Notes under the pieces: model-generated | Told to the model about the DNA's origin: nothing | What the model saw: only the letters and a program-made list of their open reading frames with translations | The model's database searches: none | Made by a program: the position numbers and the translations under genes | Part shown: positions 48,916 to 57,996 of the stretch, in pieces | How the letters are laid out: every line of letters starts with the position of its first letter | Position numbering within the stretch: position 1 is the first letter of the stretch | Source of the DNA: Nisaea sediminum | GTDB taxonomy: Bacteria; Pseudomonadota; Alphaproteobacteria; Thalassobaculales; Thalassobaculaceae | NCBI RefSeq assembly: GCF_014904705.1 | Contig: NZ_JACZCQ010000001.1 | Span: 558,001 to 622,000 of the forward strand | Direction of reading: 5' to 3' | Length of the DNA: 64,000 nucleotides

Positions 48916-51696
48916 TCACTCGGCGGCTTCGACTTTTTCCGAAATCGGTTCGATCTTCGCTGCGCAGAACTTGAACTCCGGGATCTTGCCCATCGGATCA
49001 AGCTGCGGGTTGGTGAGCAGGTTGGCGGCCGCCTCGGCGAAACAGAACGGGATGAAGATCATCCCCTCGGGCACATCGACGTCCTGCCGCGCCTTGAGCG
49101 TAACCTCGCCGCGGCGGGTCGAGACGCGGACATAATCGCCGGCGGAAACGCCGAGCCTTTTCATGTCCCATCGATTGAGACCGGCGATCGCTTCCGGCTC
49201 AAGCATGTCGAGGGTCGAGGAGCGGCGCGTCATGCTTCCGGTGTGCCAGTGTTCCAGCAGGCGGCCGGTGGTCAGAACCATCGGATAGTCCGCATCCGGC
49301 AGCTCGGCGGGCGGCGTCACCTGGGCGGGCACGATCTTGGCCCGGCCGGAAGCGGTTGGGAAACGGTCGCCGAAGATGATCGCGTTCCCCGGCTTGTCCG
49401 GTGCGTCGCACGGGTAGGTGACGGCTTCCTCGCGTTCAAGCCGTTGCCAGGTGATGTTCTTCAGCGACGGCATGACTTCGGTCATCTCGGCGAAGACGTC
49501 AGAGGGGTGGCCGTAGTTCCAGTCGAGACCGATACGTTTGGCGAGCTCCTGCACAAGCTCCCAATCCTGACGGGCCTGGCCGGGGGCGGGAACCACCGGG
49601 CGGGCGATCTGGACCTGCCGGTTGGTGTTGGTGAAGGTGCCCCATTTTTCCGCATGCGCCGAGGCCGGCAGCACGACATCGGCATGCCAGGCTGTCTCGG
49701 TCAGGAAGATATCCTGGACCACCAGATGCTCCAGTTTGGCGAGCGCCTCGCGGGCGTGGTTCTGGTCCGGGTCCGACATCGCCGGGTTCTCGCCGAGGAT
49801 GTACATCGCCTTGATCTCGTCTGCGAGAATCGCGTCGATGATCTCGACGACGGTGAGACCCTTCTTCGGATCGAGCTGGGTTCCCCAGAACTCCTCGTAG
49901 TGGGAGCGGACATCCGCGTCCTCGACGGACTTGTAGTCGGGGAAGACCATCGGGATCAGGCCGGCGTCGGACGCGCCCTGGACGTTGTTCTGGCCGCGCA
50001 GCGGATGCAGTCCCGCGCCCGGGCGGCCGATCTGGCCCGTGGTGAGCGCCAGCGCGATCAGGCAGCGCGCATTGTCGGTGCCGTGGATATGTTGCGAGAC
50101 GCCCATGCCCCAGAAGATCAGCGAGGCGGTCGAGGTCGCGTACAGACGTGCGACGGAACGGACGGTTTCCGCCGGGATGCCGCAGATCTCCGCCATCTTC
50201 TCCGGTGAGAAATCCTTGATGCTGGATTTCAGCGCCTCGAAGCCCTCGGTATTGGCCGCGACATATTGCCGGTCGTAGAGCTCTTCCTCGACGATGGTGT
50301 GCAGCATGCCGTTCAGCAGGGCGACGTCGGAGCCCGGCTTGAATTGCAGCACGCGGGTGGCATGGCGCGAGAGGCCGTTATTCTGCCCGCGCGGATCCAT
50401 GACGATCAGTTCCTTGCCTCGCTTCGCCGCATTTTTCAGGAAGGTGGCGGCGACCGGGTGATTCTCCGCCGGACGGGCGCCGATGACGATGATGCAGTCG
50501 CTCTGCTCGGCCGCCGTGAAGGGCGCCGTCACCGCGCCGGAATTGAGACCTTCCATCAGCGCCGCGACGGAGGAGGCGTGGCAGAGCCGGGTGCAATGGT
50601 CGACATTGTTGGTGCCGAATCCTTGGCGGATGAATTTCTGGAAGAGGTAGGCCTCCTCGTTCGAGCATTTCGCCGAGCCGAATCCTGCAAGCGCGCCGCC
50701 GCCGTCCCGGTCGAAGACTTTCTTCAGGCCCGACGCCGCGCGGTCGAGAGCTTCCTCCCAGGTCGCCTCGCGGAAATATTTCGAGACCTCCCCGCGGCCG
50801 ATCTGCTGGGTGCCGGCCTTCGGCGCGTCGTCACGCCGGATGAGGGGAACGGTAAGCCGGTCCGGGTGATGGATGTAGTCGAAGCCGAAGCGCCCCTTGA
50901 CGCAGAGCCGGTTGACGTTGGCCGGACCGTCGCGGCCGTCGATATGAAGGATCCTGTCGTCCTTCACATGGACCCGGGTCTGGCAGCCGACGCCGCAATA
51001 GGGGCAGAGCGTGTCGACCACGCGGTCGGCGTATTCCGTGCGCTTGCCGGTCTTGTCGAGCAGGTTGGCTTCCATCAGGGCGCCGGTCGGGCAGGCCTGG
51101 ACGCATTCGCCGCAGGCGACGCAGGTGGACTCGCCCATGCCCTCGTCGAAATCGAAGACGATCTTGGAGCCGTTGCCGCGATAGGCCATTCCGATCACGT
51201 CGTTGACCTGCACTTCGCGGCAGGCGCGGACGCAGAGATTGCAGTTGATGCAGGCATCCAGATTGACCGCGATCGCGGAATGGCTGCTGTCGGCGAGAGG
51301 CTTCCGGCCGGCCGGAAAGCGGCTGGCGTCGCTGATCTGCATCGCGTCGACCCAGTTCCAGAACTTCGAGTCCGGATCGTGGCTGGTCTCGCGCTCCGGC
51401 TGGTCCGCGATCAGCAGCTCGAACACCATCTCGCGCGACTTCTTCGCCCGCTCGCTTGCAGTATGAACCTTCATGCCCGCGCTCGGCGTGCGGATGCAGG
51501 AGGCGGCGAGGGTCCTTTCGCCCTCGATCTCGACCATGCAGGCGCGGCAATTGCCATCCGCCCGATAATCCTTTTCCGGCTGCCAGCAGAGATGCGGGAT
51601 CTCGGTCCCGAGACGGTCCGCGACCTGCCAGATGGTTTCACCCGGATTGGCTTCGACGGTCTCGCCGTTCAACTCGAAAGAGATGCGCTCGCTCAT
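48916..51696 (-). CDS. fdsA: NAD-dependent formate dehydrogenase subunit alpha (molybdenum, FdsA-type)
   Basis: This catalytic subunit of a soluble formate dehydrogenase has 926 residues from ATG 51696; longer frames are chance. It has a [2Fe-2S] domain (Cys37, 50, 53, 67), a 2x[4Fe-4S] ferredoxin region (CINCNLCVRAC at 149-159, CVACGECVQAC at 192-202) and a [4Fe-4S] site CPYCGVGC at 231-238. The bis-MGD domain has the catalytic pair Cys372-His373 (DHCTRLCHASS), cysteine rather than selenocysteine. It overlaps the fused beta/gamma subunit by 4 bp. Confidence 0.95.
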   Translation of the reverse strand: MSERISFELNGETVEANPGETIWQVADRLGTEIPHLCWQPEKDYRADGNCRACMVEIEGERTLAASCIRTPSAGMKVHTASERAKKSREMVFELLIADQPERETSHDPDSKFWNWVDAMQISDASRFPAGRKPLADSSHSAIAVNLDACINCNLCVRACREVQVNDVIGMAYRGNGSKIVFDFDEGMGESTCVACGECVQACPTGALMEANLLDKTGKRTEYADRVVDTLCPYCGVGCQTRVHVKDDRILHIDGRDGPANVNRLCVKGRFGFDYIHHPDRLTVPLIRRDDAPKAGTQQIGRGEVSKYFREATWEEALDRAASGLKKVFDRDGGGALAGFGSAKCSNEEAYLFQKFIRQGFGTNNVDHCTRLCHASSVAALMEGLNSGAVTAPFTAAEQSDCIIVIGARPAENHPVAATFLKNAAKRGKELIVMDPRGQNNGLSRHATRVLQFKPGSDVALLNGMLHTIVEEELYDRQYVAANTEGFEALKSSIKDFSPEKMAEICGIPAETVRSVARLYATSTASLIFWGMGVSQHIHGTDNARCLIALALTTGQIGRPGAGLHPLRGQNNVQGASDAGLIPMVFPDYKSVEDADVRSHYEEFWGTQLDPKKGLTVVEIIDAILADEIKAMYILGENPAMSDPDQNHAREALAKLEHLVVQDIFLTETAWHADVVLPASAHAEKWGTFTNTNRQVQIARPVVPAPGQARQDWELVQELAKRIGLDWNYGHPSDVFAEMTEVMPSLKNITWQRLEREEAVTYPCDAPDKPGNAIIFGDRFPTASGRAKIVPAQVTPPAELPDADYPMVLTTGRLLEHWHTGSMTRRSSTLDMLEPEAIAGLNRWDMKRLGVSAGDYVRVSTRRGEVTLKARQDVDVPEGMIFIPFCFAEAAANLLTNPQLDPMGKIPEFKFCAAKIEPISEKVEAAE

Positions 51697-53390
51697 TTCA
51701 GGTCTCCCGGGAAATATTTCATTACCGATTTGATCGGGTTCGGCGCGGCCTGGCCGAGGCCGCAGATCGAGGCGTCGGCCATCACCTGGCTGAGTTCGGT
51801 CAAAAGATCCGTGTCCCAGCTCGGCTGACTCATCAGCTTCACCGCCTTTTCCGTGCCGTTGCGGCACGGCGTGCACTGGCCGCAGCTCTCGTCCTCGAAG
51901 AATTTCAGCAGGTTGAGGGCGACGTCCTTCATGTCGTCCTTGTCGGACAATATGACGACGGCGTGTGAGCCGACGAACGAGCCGTGTTTCTCGAGCTGGC
52001 CGAAATCGAGCGGGATGTCGGCCATGTCGGCGGGCAGAATGCCGCCGGACGGACCGCCGGGAAGGTAACCCTTGAAGCTGTGTCCGTCGGCCATGCCGCC
52101 GCAATGATCTTCGATCAGCTCGCGCGCGGTGGTTCCAGCAGCGACAAGCTTAACACCTGGATTGTTCACCCGGCCGGAGACGGAATAGCTGCGCAGGCCC
52201 TTACAGCCGTTCTTGCCCTGGCTGGCGAACCACTCGGCGCCGTTCTTCAGGATTTCCGGGATCCAGTAGAGGGTCTCGACATTGTTCACAAGGGTCGGGC
52301 GGTCGAAGAGGCCTCGAACCGAGACGAAGGGCGGGCGGTGTCGCGGTAGGCCGCGCTTGCCTTCGATGGACTCGATCATCGCCGACTCCTCGCCGCAGAT
52401 ATACGCCCCGGCGCCGCGGCGAAGATTGATCTTCGTGTGCTTCGCGAGCCCCGCGGCTTCAACCGCGGCGATTTCCTTCAGCAGGATCTCGCGGGCCGCC
52501 GGATATTCGTCGCGAAGATAGATGTAAACTTCCTCCGCCTCGACGGCCCAGGCGCCGATCAGCATGCCTTCGAGGAACTGGTGCGGATTGCTCTCGAGAT
52601 AGAGCCGGTCCTTGAAGGTGCCGGGTTCGCCCTCGTCGCCATTCACGGCCATGAGGCGGGGACCGGTCTCGGCCCGCACGAAGCTCCATTTACGACCTGT
52701 CGGGAAGCCCGCGCCGCCGAGGCCGCGCAGGCCACCGTCGGAAAGTGTTTCGATGACGCTTTCGACGCTGCGCCTTCCGGCGGTGCAGGCCTCGAGAACC
52801 TTGTAGCCACCGGTCGCGCGATAAGTGGAGAAGTCGGTGTATTCGGGCATATCCGGATGCAGATGCCCGCTTCTCGCAACCTTGAGAACGCCATCCGAGG
52901 TGCAGTGATCGACATGTCGATGCCCGACTTCCGCCGCGGGAGCGAGGTCGCAGCGGCCCATGCAGGGCGCGCGCAACACGCGAATGTCTGAGCCCGCATG
53001 GCCTTCCAGCTCGGAGATCAAGCGTTCCGCGCCGGCAAGGGCGCAACTCAGGGACTCGCAGACACGGATCGTGACCGGAGCAGGGCGTGCCTCACCGTCC
53101 CGCACGATGTCGAAATGGGCATAGAACGAGGCCACCTCGAAGATTTCGGCCATCGGGATCCGCATTTCGGCGGCGAGGGCATGCAGCATGCCGGCCGGCA
53201 GGCAGCCCTCGCTGTCCTGGATCAGATGCAGATGCTCAATCAGCAGGTCGCGGCGTCGGGGGCGATCGCCGAGTAATGCCCGGACCTTTTCCAGATCCGT
53301 TCCGTCCAGCACGCGGCCTTTGTTGAAAGTCGGTGCCTTGCGGCGACCGGATCCGGGGTGGATCTTCTGACCGCTCTTGATCTCATTCAT
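51693..53390 (-). CDS. Fused FdsG-FdsB (NuoE-NuoF-like) subunit of NAD-dependent formate dehydrogenase
   Basis: One 565-residue chain contains two subunits that are separate in classical FdsGBA enzymes. Residues about 30-155 are NuoE-like with a [2Fe-2S] site CX4C (111, 116) and CX3C (143, 147). Residues about 215-565 are NuoF-like, with LRGLGGAGFPTGRKWSF for FMN, AGAYICGEESAMIESIEGKRG for NADH and CGQCTPCRNGTEKAV for a [4Fe-4S] cluster. The start may be ATG 53390 (MNEIKSG) or 53423; neither has an ideal ribosome site. It passes electrons from FdsA to NAD+. Confidence 0.93.
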   Translation of the reverse strand: MNEIKSGQKIHPGSGRRKAPTFNKGRVLDGTDLEKVRALLGDRPRRRDLLIEHLHLIQDSEGCLPAGMLHALAAEMRIPMAEIFEVASFYAHFDIVRDGEARPAPVTIRVCESLSCALAGAERLISELEGHAGSDIRVLRAPCMGRCDLAPAAEVGHRHVDHCTSDGVLKVARSGHLHPDMPEYTDFSTYRATGGYKVLEACTAGRRSVESVIETLSDGGLRGLGGAGFPTGRKWSFVRAETGPRLMAVNGDEGEPGTFKDRLYLESNPHQFLEGMLIGAWAVEAEEVYIYLRDEYPAAREILLKEIAAVEAAGLAKHTKINLRRGAGAYICGEESAMIESIEGKRGLPRHRPPFVSVRGLFDRPTLVNNVETLYWIPEILKNGAEWFASQGKNGCKGLRSYSVSGRVNNPGVKLVAAGTTARELIEDHCGGMADGHSFKGYLPGGPSGGILPADMADIPLDFGQLEKHGSFVGSHAVVILSDKDDMKDVALNLLKFFEDESCGQCTPCRNGTEKAVKLMSQPSWDTDLLTELSQVMADASICGLGQAAPNPIKSVMKYFPGDLK

Positions 53391-53459
53391 TCCTGTCGGG
53401 CCTTCTTGTTGCTTCCTCAGCATCCCTGACGCTCTTGCGGCACCTAGGGCACTCTCCCA

Positions 53460-53482
53460 ATAGCGTTCGGCTGAAACGCTAT
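53460..53482. promoter_or_regulatory. 8-bp inverted repeat upstream of the formate dehydrogenase operon
   Basis: ATAGCGTT and AACGCTAT flank a 7-base spacer, 70-92 bases before the fused subunit start. The size fits a dimeric regulator; LysR-type FdsR controls fds in Cupriavidus, but no regulator gene is adjacent here. It is a candidate operator only. Confidence 0.45.
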
Positions 53483-53691
53483 CTGCGGGGTTGGAACAGG
53501 CTTCGTCCGTTCACGCCATCAATTCGCTTGTAAGCGTCGGATCGAGTGCGACTGACTTCAGTCGCGGGCTCCTCGCCGCGGCATCGAAACGACGTGGCTA
53601 TGATCGGCGTGTTCGCCAAAAAATCGAAAAACCATTTTTCATTTGTGTCTTTCTCCGATCCCGGTCCGTCGGCGTCAATTGCCGTGGCATC

Positions 53692-53701
53692 TTGTATACC
53701 A
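53692..53701. promoter_or_regulatory. GTATAC palindrome 1 (candidate GntR-type operator)
   Basis: TTGTATACCA is the first of three GTATAC-centred sites before tctC. Sequences of the TGGTATACCA type are typical of FCD-class GntR regulators of organic-acid transporters; no such regulator is encoded nearby. Confidence 0.45.
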
Positions 53702-53821
53702 TAGTCTCGCGAGGACAGCCTGTCGAGAGCCGGAAAACGGCGGCCGCAAGAGCAAAAAATCCAGCCGGAATCGGTTGCTATAAAGAGTGGGGAAGGGAGA
53801 AGCCGGGCTTAGCCGAGAAAC

Positions 53822-53853
53822 TGGTATACAAGATACGAGGCGTTGGTATACCA
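53822..53853. promoter_or_regulatory. Paired GTATAC palindromes 2 and 3 (candidate GntR-type operator)
   Basis: TGGTATACAA (53822-53831) and the perfect palindrome TGGTATACCA (53844-53853) are spaced 22 bases apart, two helical turns, and lie 115-146 bases before the tctC start. This spacing suits cooperative binding of two dimers on one face of the DNA. Confidence 0.55.
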
Positions 53854-53967
53854 TTTCTATGCCATGAAAAGTTGTTGGTCCCCGCAAACAAAAAGTGGGA
53901 CTACTATCTGGCGACGGGTAACAATAACAAAATATAGTACCCGTGAAACCACACTGGGAGGTGTTTC

Positions 53968-54939
53968 ATGAATTTCTCAAGACGGAGTCTTTTGGGGCTG
54001 GCGGTTCTTGCTGGCGTTGGTTTCGGTGCGGTCGCGCCGGCTCAGGCGTTCGAACCCGTAAAGCCGGTCGATTTTATTATTATGGCCGGCAAGGGCGGAG
54101 GCGCCGACAAGATGGCGCGCCTGATGCAGACCATTGTCGAAAAGCATAACATGGCATCCAAGCCGCTGATCCCAATCAACAAACCGGGCGGCTCGGGCGC
54201 CGAAGCCTTGGTCCATGTCCAGAATGCGAAGGATCAGGATCACACCATCATGGTGACCCTGAACAGCTTCTACACCACTCCGATGCGTCAGCCGGGTCTC
54301 GGTGTCGACTCCCTCAAGTTCGCGCCGATCGCGCGGATGGCGGAAGACACCTTCCTGCTTTGGGTCCACAAGGATTCCGGCCTCACCTCGTTCGACCAGT
54401 GGGTCGATCATGTGAAGAGCGTCGGTGACAAGTGGGTCATGGGCGGCACAGGAAAGCTGCAGGAAGACCAGCTCATCACCGACTTCCTGAATGCCAATTT
54501 CGGCCTGAAGATGAAGTATGTGCCGTACAAGGGCGGCGGTACCGTTGCGAAGCAGGTCGCGGGCAAGCACATCAATTCCTCGGTCAACAACCCGTCCGAG
54601 ATCGAAGGCTTCTACAAGGCCGGCACCGCCGTGCCGCTGGTCGCCTTTACCAACGAACGTCTCGCGGCTTTCCCGGACGCGCCGACCATGAAGGAAAAGG
54701 GTGTCGACTTCGCCTATTACATGCAGCGCAGCGTCGTCGGTGCGCCGGGCATGTCCCAGGAAGCGCAGGACTACTACACCGCTCTCTTCAAGAAGGTGTA
54801 TGACAGCAAGGAATGGCAGGACTACCGGACGAGCAAGAGCCTCTACGGTGATTTCCTGACCGGTGACGGGCTGCGCCAGTACTGGAAGGTCAACAACGAG
54901 ACGCATCGCGCGATGCTGGCCAAGATGGGCGCCTCGTAA
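53968..54939 (+). CDS. tctC: Tripartite tricarboxylate transporter substrate-binding protein
   Basis: This periplasmic binding protein (323 residues) has a signal peptide with a twin-arginine-like RRSLLGLAVLAG and a cleavage region AQAFEP. The mature start PVDFIIMAGKGGGADKMARLM is the ligand-binding loop of the TctC family. WVMGGTGKLQEDQLITDFLNANFG and VPYKGGGTVAKQVAGKHINSSVNNPSE follow. The ligand is a carboxylate but not identifiable. It is the first gene of tctCBA. Confidence 0.92.
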   Translation: MNFSRRSLLGLAVLAGVGFGAVAPAQAFEPVKPVDFIIMAGKGGGADKMARLMQTIVEKHNMASKPLIPINKPGGSGAEALVHVQNAKDQDHTIMVTLNSFYTTPMRQPGLGVDSLKFAPIARMAEDTFLLWVHKDSGLTSFDQWVDHVKSVGDKWVMGGTGKLQEDQLITDFLNANFGLKMKYVPYKGGGTVAKQVAGKHINSSVNNPSEIEGFYKAGTAVPLVAFTNERLAAFPDAPTMKEKGVDFAYYMQRSVVGAPGMSQEAQDYYTALFKKVYDSKEWQDYRTSKSLYGDFLTGDGLRQYWKVNNETHRAMLAKMGAS

Positions 54940-55051
54940 CATTGCCTGTGCCGACAGCCCCGGGGCGCCTGCCGCTTCGGGGCTGCGGTTCTCGGGATCT
55001 CGCTATCCCGCTATGTTTTCTTTTCACGACTGAACGGGAAGGTCGCCGCAG

Positions 55052-55549
55052 ATGCGTCGCGCGGAATTGATCACGGCTGTCATATTGGCAGTGTTTTCCA
55101 TCTACCTGATGTGGAAGAGCACCGAGCTCAACATCGGCTGGGTGAAGTACGAAGGTCCCGGAGGCGGCGCCTGGCCGTTCTGGCTCGCCGGGATCATGCT
55201 GATCTGCAATATCTGGACAATTGTGAACTGGGTCCGTCGATCCACGCCTCAGTCGCGCTCCGTCGAGCAGTTCATGGATGCGCATGCGATCCGGATGTTC
55301 GTGCTCGTCGGCGGCAGCGTCGTGGGCCTTGTCGCCCTTGTGCATTTCGTCGGGGTTTACGGGTCTGTCCCGATCTTCCTGCTTTTCTATCTGCGGGTGC
55401 TCGGACGGCACACCTGGAGGCTGACCGCCTCGGTCGCGGTCGTTGCTCCTGTCGTTATCTTCTTCTTCTTCGATGTCGCGATGCGGATCGTGCTGCCCAA
55501 GGGATACCTGGAGCCGCTGTTCTATCCGCTTTACGACCTCTTCCTCTAA
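55052..55549 (+). CDS. tctB: Tripartite tricarboxylate transporter small membrane subunit TctB
   Basis: This 165-residue membrane protein has four hydrophobic segments (about 7-24, 45-60, 85-108, 125-145). The TctB-type N-terminus is ITAVILAVFSIYLMWKS, followed by WVKYEGPGGGAWPFWLAGIML. It lies 112 bp after tctC and 23 bp before tctA. Confidence 0.85.
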   Translation: MRRAELITAVILAVFSIYLMWKSTELNIGWVKYEGPGGGAWPFWLAGIMLICNIWTIVNWVRRSTPQSRSVEQFMDAHAIRMFVLVGGSVVGLVALVHFVGVYGSVPIFLLFYLRVLGRHTWRLTASVAVVAPVVIFFFFDVAMRIVLPKGYLEPLFYPLYDLFL

Positions 55550-55572
55550 GCGCCGGACGGGGGGACTGACTT

Positions 55573-57090
55573 ATGGAAATCATCCAGCATCTTCTCGACG
55601 GCTTCCTGATCGCTTTCGAACCGCTCAATCTCGGGCTGGTCATCGTCGGTGTCACCGTCGGGCTTTTCATCGGCGCGATGCCGGGCCTCGGTTCGGTCAA
55701 CGGAGTGGCGATCCTGCTGCCGCTGACGTTCCTGGTGCCGCCGACTTCAGCCATTATCTTCCTCGCTGCGATTTATTACGGCGCGATGTATGGCGGAGCC
55801 ATCAGCTCGATCATGCTCGGGATACCCGGGGCGTCGACCGCGGTCGCAACGACATTCGACGGACGTCCTCTCGCCCTGAAGGGGCTTGCGGACAAGGCGC
55901 TGATCGCGGCCGCCGTCGCCTCTTTCTTCGGAGGCACGATCTCGATCATTCTCTTCACCGGGTTTGCGCCGGCGCTGGCCAGCGTCGCGCTCGATTTCGG
56001 CGATCAGGAGATTTTCGCTCTGATGTTGCTCGCCTTCGCGACCTTCGTCGGTCTCGGCGGCGACGATATTCCGAAGACGATTTTTTCGATCTGCATCGGT
56101 CTGGTGTTCAGCGCCGTTGGAATGGACATCATCAGCGGCACGCCGCGACTGGTCTTCTTCGATATCACGGGCTTCCTCCACGGTATCAACTTCCTGGTGC
56201 TGGCGATCGGGGTCTACGGTATCGGTGAGATGCTCTGGACCATCGATTCCACACGCGGAAATCCCTCGATGTCCAAGGTGCAGATTTCTGTCGAGCGAAC
56301 CTTCATGCATATGAAGGACATTCTCAAAGAGTGGAAGCCGGCCTGGATCGGCTCTCTGCTCGGCTTCTTCGTCGGAATTCTTCCGGCGGCGGGTGCCACG
56401 CCGGGTTCGCTGATGGCCTACGGCATCTCCAAGATGACCTCGAAGAACCCGGAAGGATACGGCAAGGGTGAGGTCGGCGGCGTGATCGCTCCGGAAGCGG
56501 CGAACAACTCGGCCTCGACCGGTGCGATGTTGCCGATGCTGACACTCGGCATTCCGGGCTCGCCAACGACCGCCATCCTGCTCGGCGGCATGGTGATCTG
56601 GGGCATGGTGCCGGGTCCGCTGATGTTCGTGGAACAGTCCGACTTCGTCTGGGGCCTGACGGCCAGCCTCTATGCCGCGAACTTCTTCGCGGTGGTGATC
56701 AACATTCTCTTCATCCCGGTCTTCCTCTGGGTGTTGAAGATGCCGTTCACCATTCTTGCACCGATCATCTTCGTGCTCTGCCTCGTCGGCGGCTATGCGC
56801 CGACGGAGGACATGCATGATGTCTGGCTGATGGTGATCTTCGGGTTTGGTGCCTATCTGCTGCGCAAGCTCGACTATCCGCTCGCGCCGGCGGTGCTGGC
56901 GATCGTGCTCGGTCCGATCGCCGAGCCGGCCCTGCGGCAGAGCCTGATCATCTCGGGCGGCGATGCCACGGTGTTCTTCACCCGCCCGATCGCCGGGCCG
57001 ATCACCATCATCGCGATCGTTCTGCTCTTCCTGCCGCTGGTCCAGGTGATCCGGAAGAAGCGGAAGAAGGCCAAAGAAGCCCAAGCCTAG
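55573..57090 (+). CDS. tctA: Tripartite tricarboxylate transporter large permease TctA
   Basis: This 505-residue polytopic permease has the family landmarks LGLVIVGVTVGLFIGAMPGLG at the N-terminus, ISSIMLGIPGASTAVATTFDG, FVGILPAAGATPGSLMAYGISK and LTLGIPGSPTTAILLGGM. About eleven or twelve membrane segments are visible. Solute import is sodium- or proton-driven in this family. It is the last gene of the operon, followed by a terminator. Confidence 0.95.
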   Translation: MEIIQHLLDGFLIAFEPLNLGLVIVGVTVGLFIGAMPGLGSVNGVAILLPLTFLVPPTSAIIFLAAIYYGAMYGGAISSIMLGIPGASTAVATTFDGRPLALKGLADKALIAAAVASFFGGTISIILFTGFAPALASVALDFGDQEIFALMLLAFATFVGLGGDDIPKTIFSICIGLVFSAVGMDIISGTPRLVFFDITGFLHGINFLVLAIGVYGIGEMLWTIDSTRGNPSMSKVQISVERTFMHMKDILKEWKPAWIGSLLGFFVGILPAAGATPGSLMAYGISKMTSKNPEGYGKGEVGGVIAPEAANNSASTGAMLPMLTLGIPGSPTTAILLGGMVIWGMVPGPLMFVEQSDFVWGLTASLYAANFFAVVINILFIPVFLWVLKMPFTILAPIIFVLCLVGGYAPTEDMHDVWLMVIFGFGAYLLRKLDYPLAPAVLAIVLGPIAEPALRQSLIISGGDATVFFTRPIAGPITIIAIVLLFLPLVQVIRKKRKKAKEAQA

Positions 57091-57114
57091 ACTCGGACAT
57101 GTACTTCAAACGCG

Positions 57115-57144
57115 AAGGGGCGGCCCTGTCGGACCGCCCCTTTT
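57115..57144. terminator. Terminator after tctA
   Basis: The 9-bp stem AAGGGGCGG (57115-57123) pairs with CCGCCCCTT (57134-57142), then TTTT follows on the plus strand. It also faces the convergent fumarylacetoacetate hydrolase gene and may serve both. Confidence 0.75.
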
Positions 57145-57163
57145 CGATTATACCCCGGGGACT

Positions 57164-57850
57164 TCAGATTACGTTCACCACCAGCTCGCCGATGCCGTCG
57201 ATATGTCCGTGCAGCACGTCGCCGCGCTGCACCGGGCCGACCCCGGCCGGGGTGCCCGACATGATGATGTCGCCGGGGGCGAGTTCGAACAGTCCGGAGA
57301 GATAGGAGATCATCTCGGGCACCTTCCAGATCATCTGGTTGAGATCGCCTTCCTGCCGTATCTCTCCATTGACCTTGAGCCAGATCGCGCCGCTCTCCGG
57401 GTGGCCGATATCTCTTGCCGGAACGATCTCGCCGCATGGGGCCGATTTCTCGAAGGCCTTGCCGATCTCCCAGGGACGCCCGAGTTTCTTCATCTCGCCC
57501 TGAAGATCGCGCCGCGTCATGTCGAGCGAGACGGCGTAGCCATAGACGCAGTCCATAGCCTCGGCGACCGGAATATCGCTGCCACCCTTGTGCAGAGCCA
57601 CGACCATCTCGATCTCGTGATGCACGTCGTTCGATTTCGGCGGATAGGGAAAGTTCAGCTCCGGCACCACGAGATTGTCCGGATTCTTCTGGAAGAAGAA
57701 GGGCGGCTCCTTGTCCGGGTCGTGCCCCATCTCGATCGCGTGCTCGGCATAGTTTCGGCCGACGCAGTAGACGCGGTGTACCGGGAAGCGGTCGTCCTGG
57801 CCCCGGACCAGAAGGGAAACGGCAGGGGGAGGCGTGAAGACAAAGCTCAT
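57164..57850 (-). CDS. Fumarylacetoacetate hydrolase family protein
   Basis: This 228-residue FAH-fold hydrolase acts on beta-diketone acids or oxaloacetate-like compounds. Landmarks are VYCVGRNYAEHAIEMG, PFFFQKNPDNLV, the metal ligands in VHHEIEMVVALHKG and YAVSLDMTRRDLQ, RPWEIGKAFEKSAP and DIIMSGTPAGVGPVQRGD. The closest known type is fumarylpyruvate hydrolase (gentisate pathway), but no ring-cleavage gene is adjacent. It is convergent with tctA. Confidence 0.88.
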   Translation of the reverse strand: MSFVFTPPPAVSLLVRGQDDRFPVHRVYCVGRNYAEHAIEMGHDPDKEPPFFFQKNPDNLVVPELNFPYPPKSNDVHHEIEMVVALHKGGSDIPVAEAMDCVYGYAVSLDMTRRDLQGEMKKLGRPWEIGKAFEKSAPCGEIVPARDIGHPESGAIWLKVNGEIRQEGDLNQMIWKVPEMISYLSGLFELAPGDIIMSGTPAGVGPVQRGDVLHGHIDGIGELVVNVI

Positions 57851-57996
57851 GACAGGCTCCTTCCTTGGGAGGACCGATGCGACGCGTTGCCCGCGGTCGC
57901 GCAGCTATGAAGCTCGGCTTCAGAATCGATCAGCCCGGACAAGGCGTCCAGCCCTATATTGAAGCCGCTTTCCTCCCGTTTGGAGATGGGACCCTG

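Larger units (their letters stand above)
53483..53967. other. Intergenic regulatory gap between formate dehydrogenase and tct operons
   Basis: This stretch of nearly 500 bases has no convincing gene. A 148-codon frame at 53491-53937 lacks a ribosome site, codon bias and any family look. It is less GC-rich than the coding neighbours and ends with AAAAAGTGGGACTAC and repeated A/T-rich words before tctC. Three GTATAC palindromes lie in it (described separately). Confidence 0.6.

Noticed and set aside
51697-52104. Longer fdsA frame beginning further upstream
   Set aside because: The extra residues are antisense-like low-complexity sequence within the fused subunit gene; the ferredoxin domain begins at 51696.
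53491-53937. 148-codon open frame before tctC
   Set aside because: No ribosome site, no recognisable motif, poor codon bias, and it runs through the regulatory palindromes.
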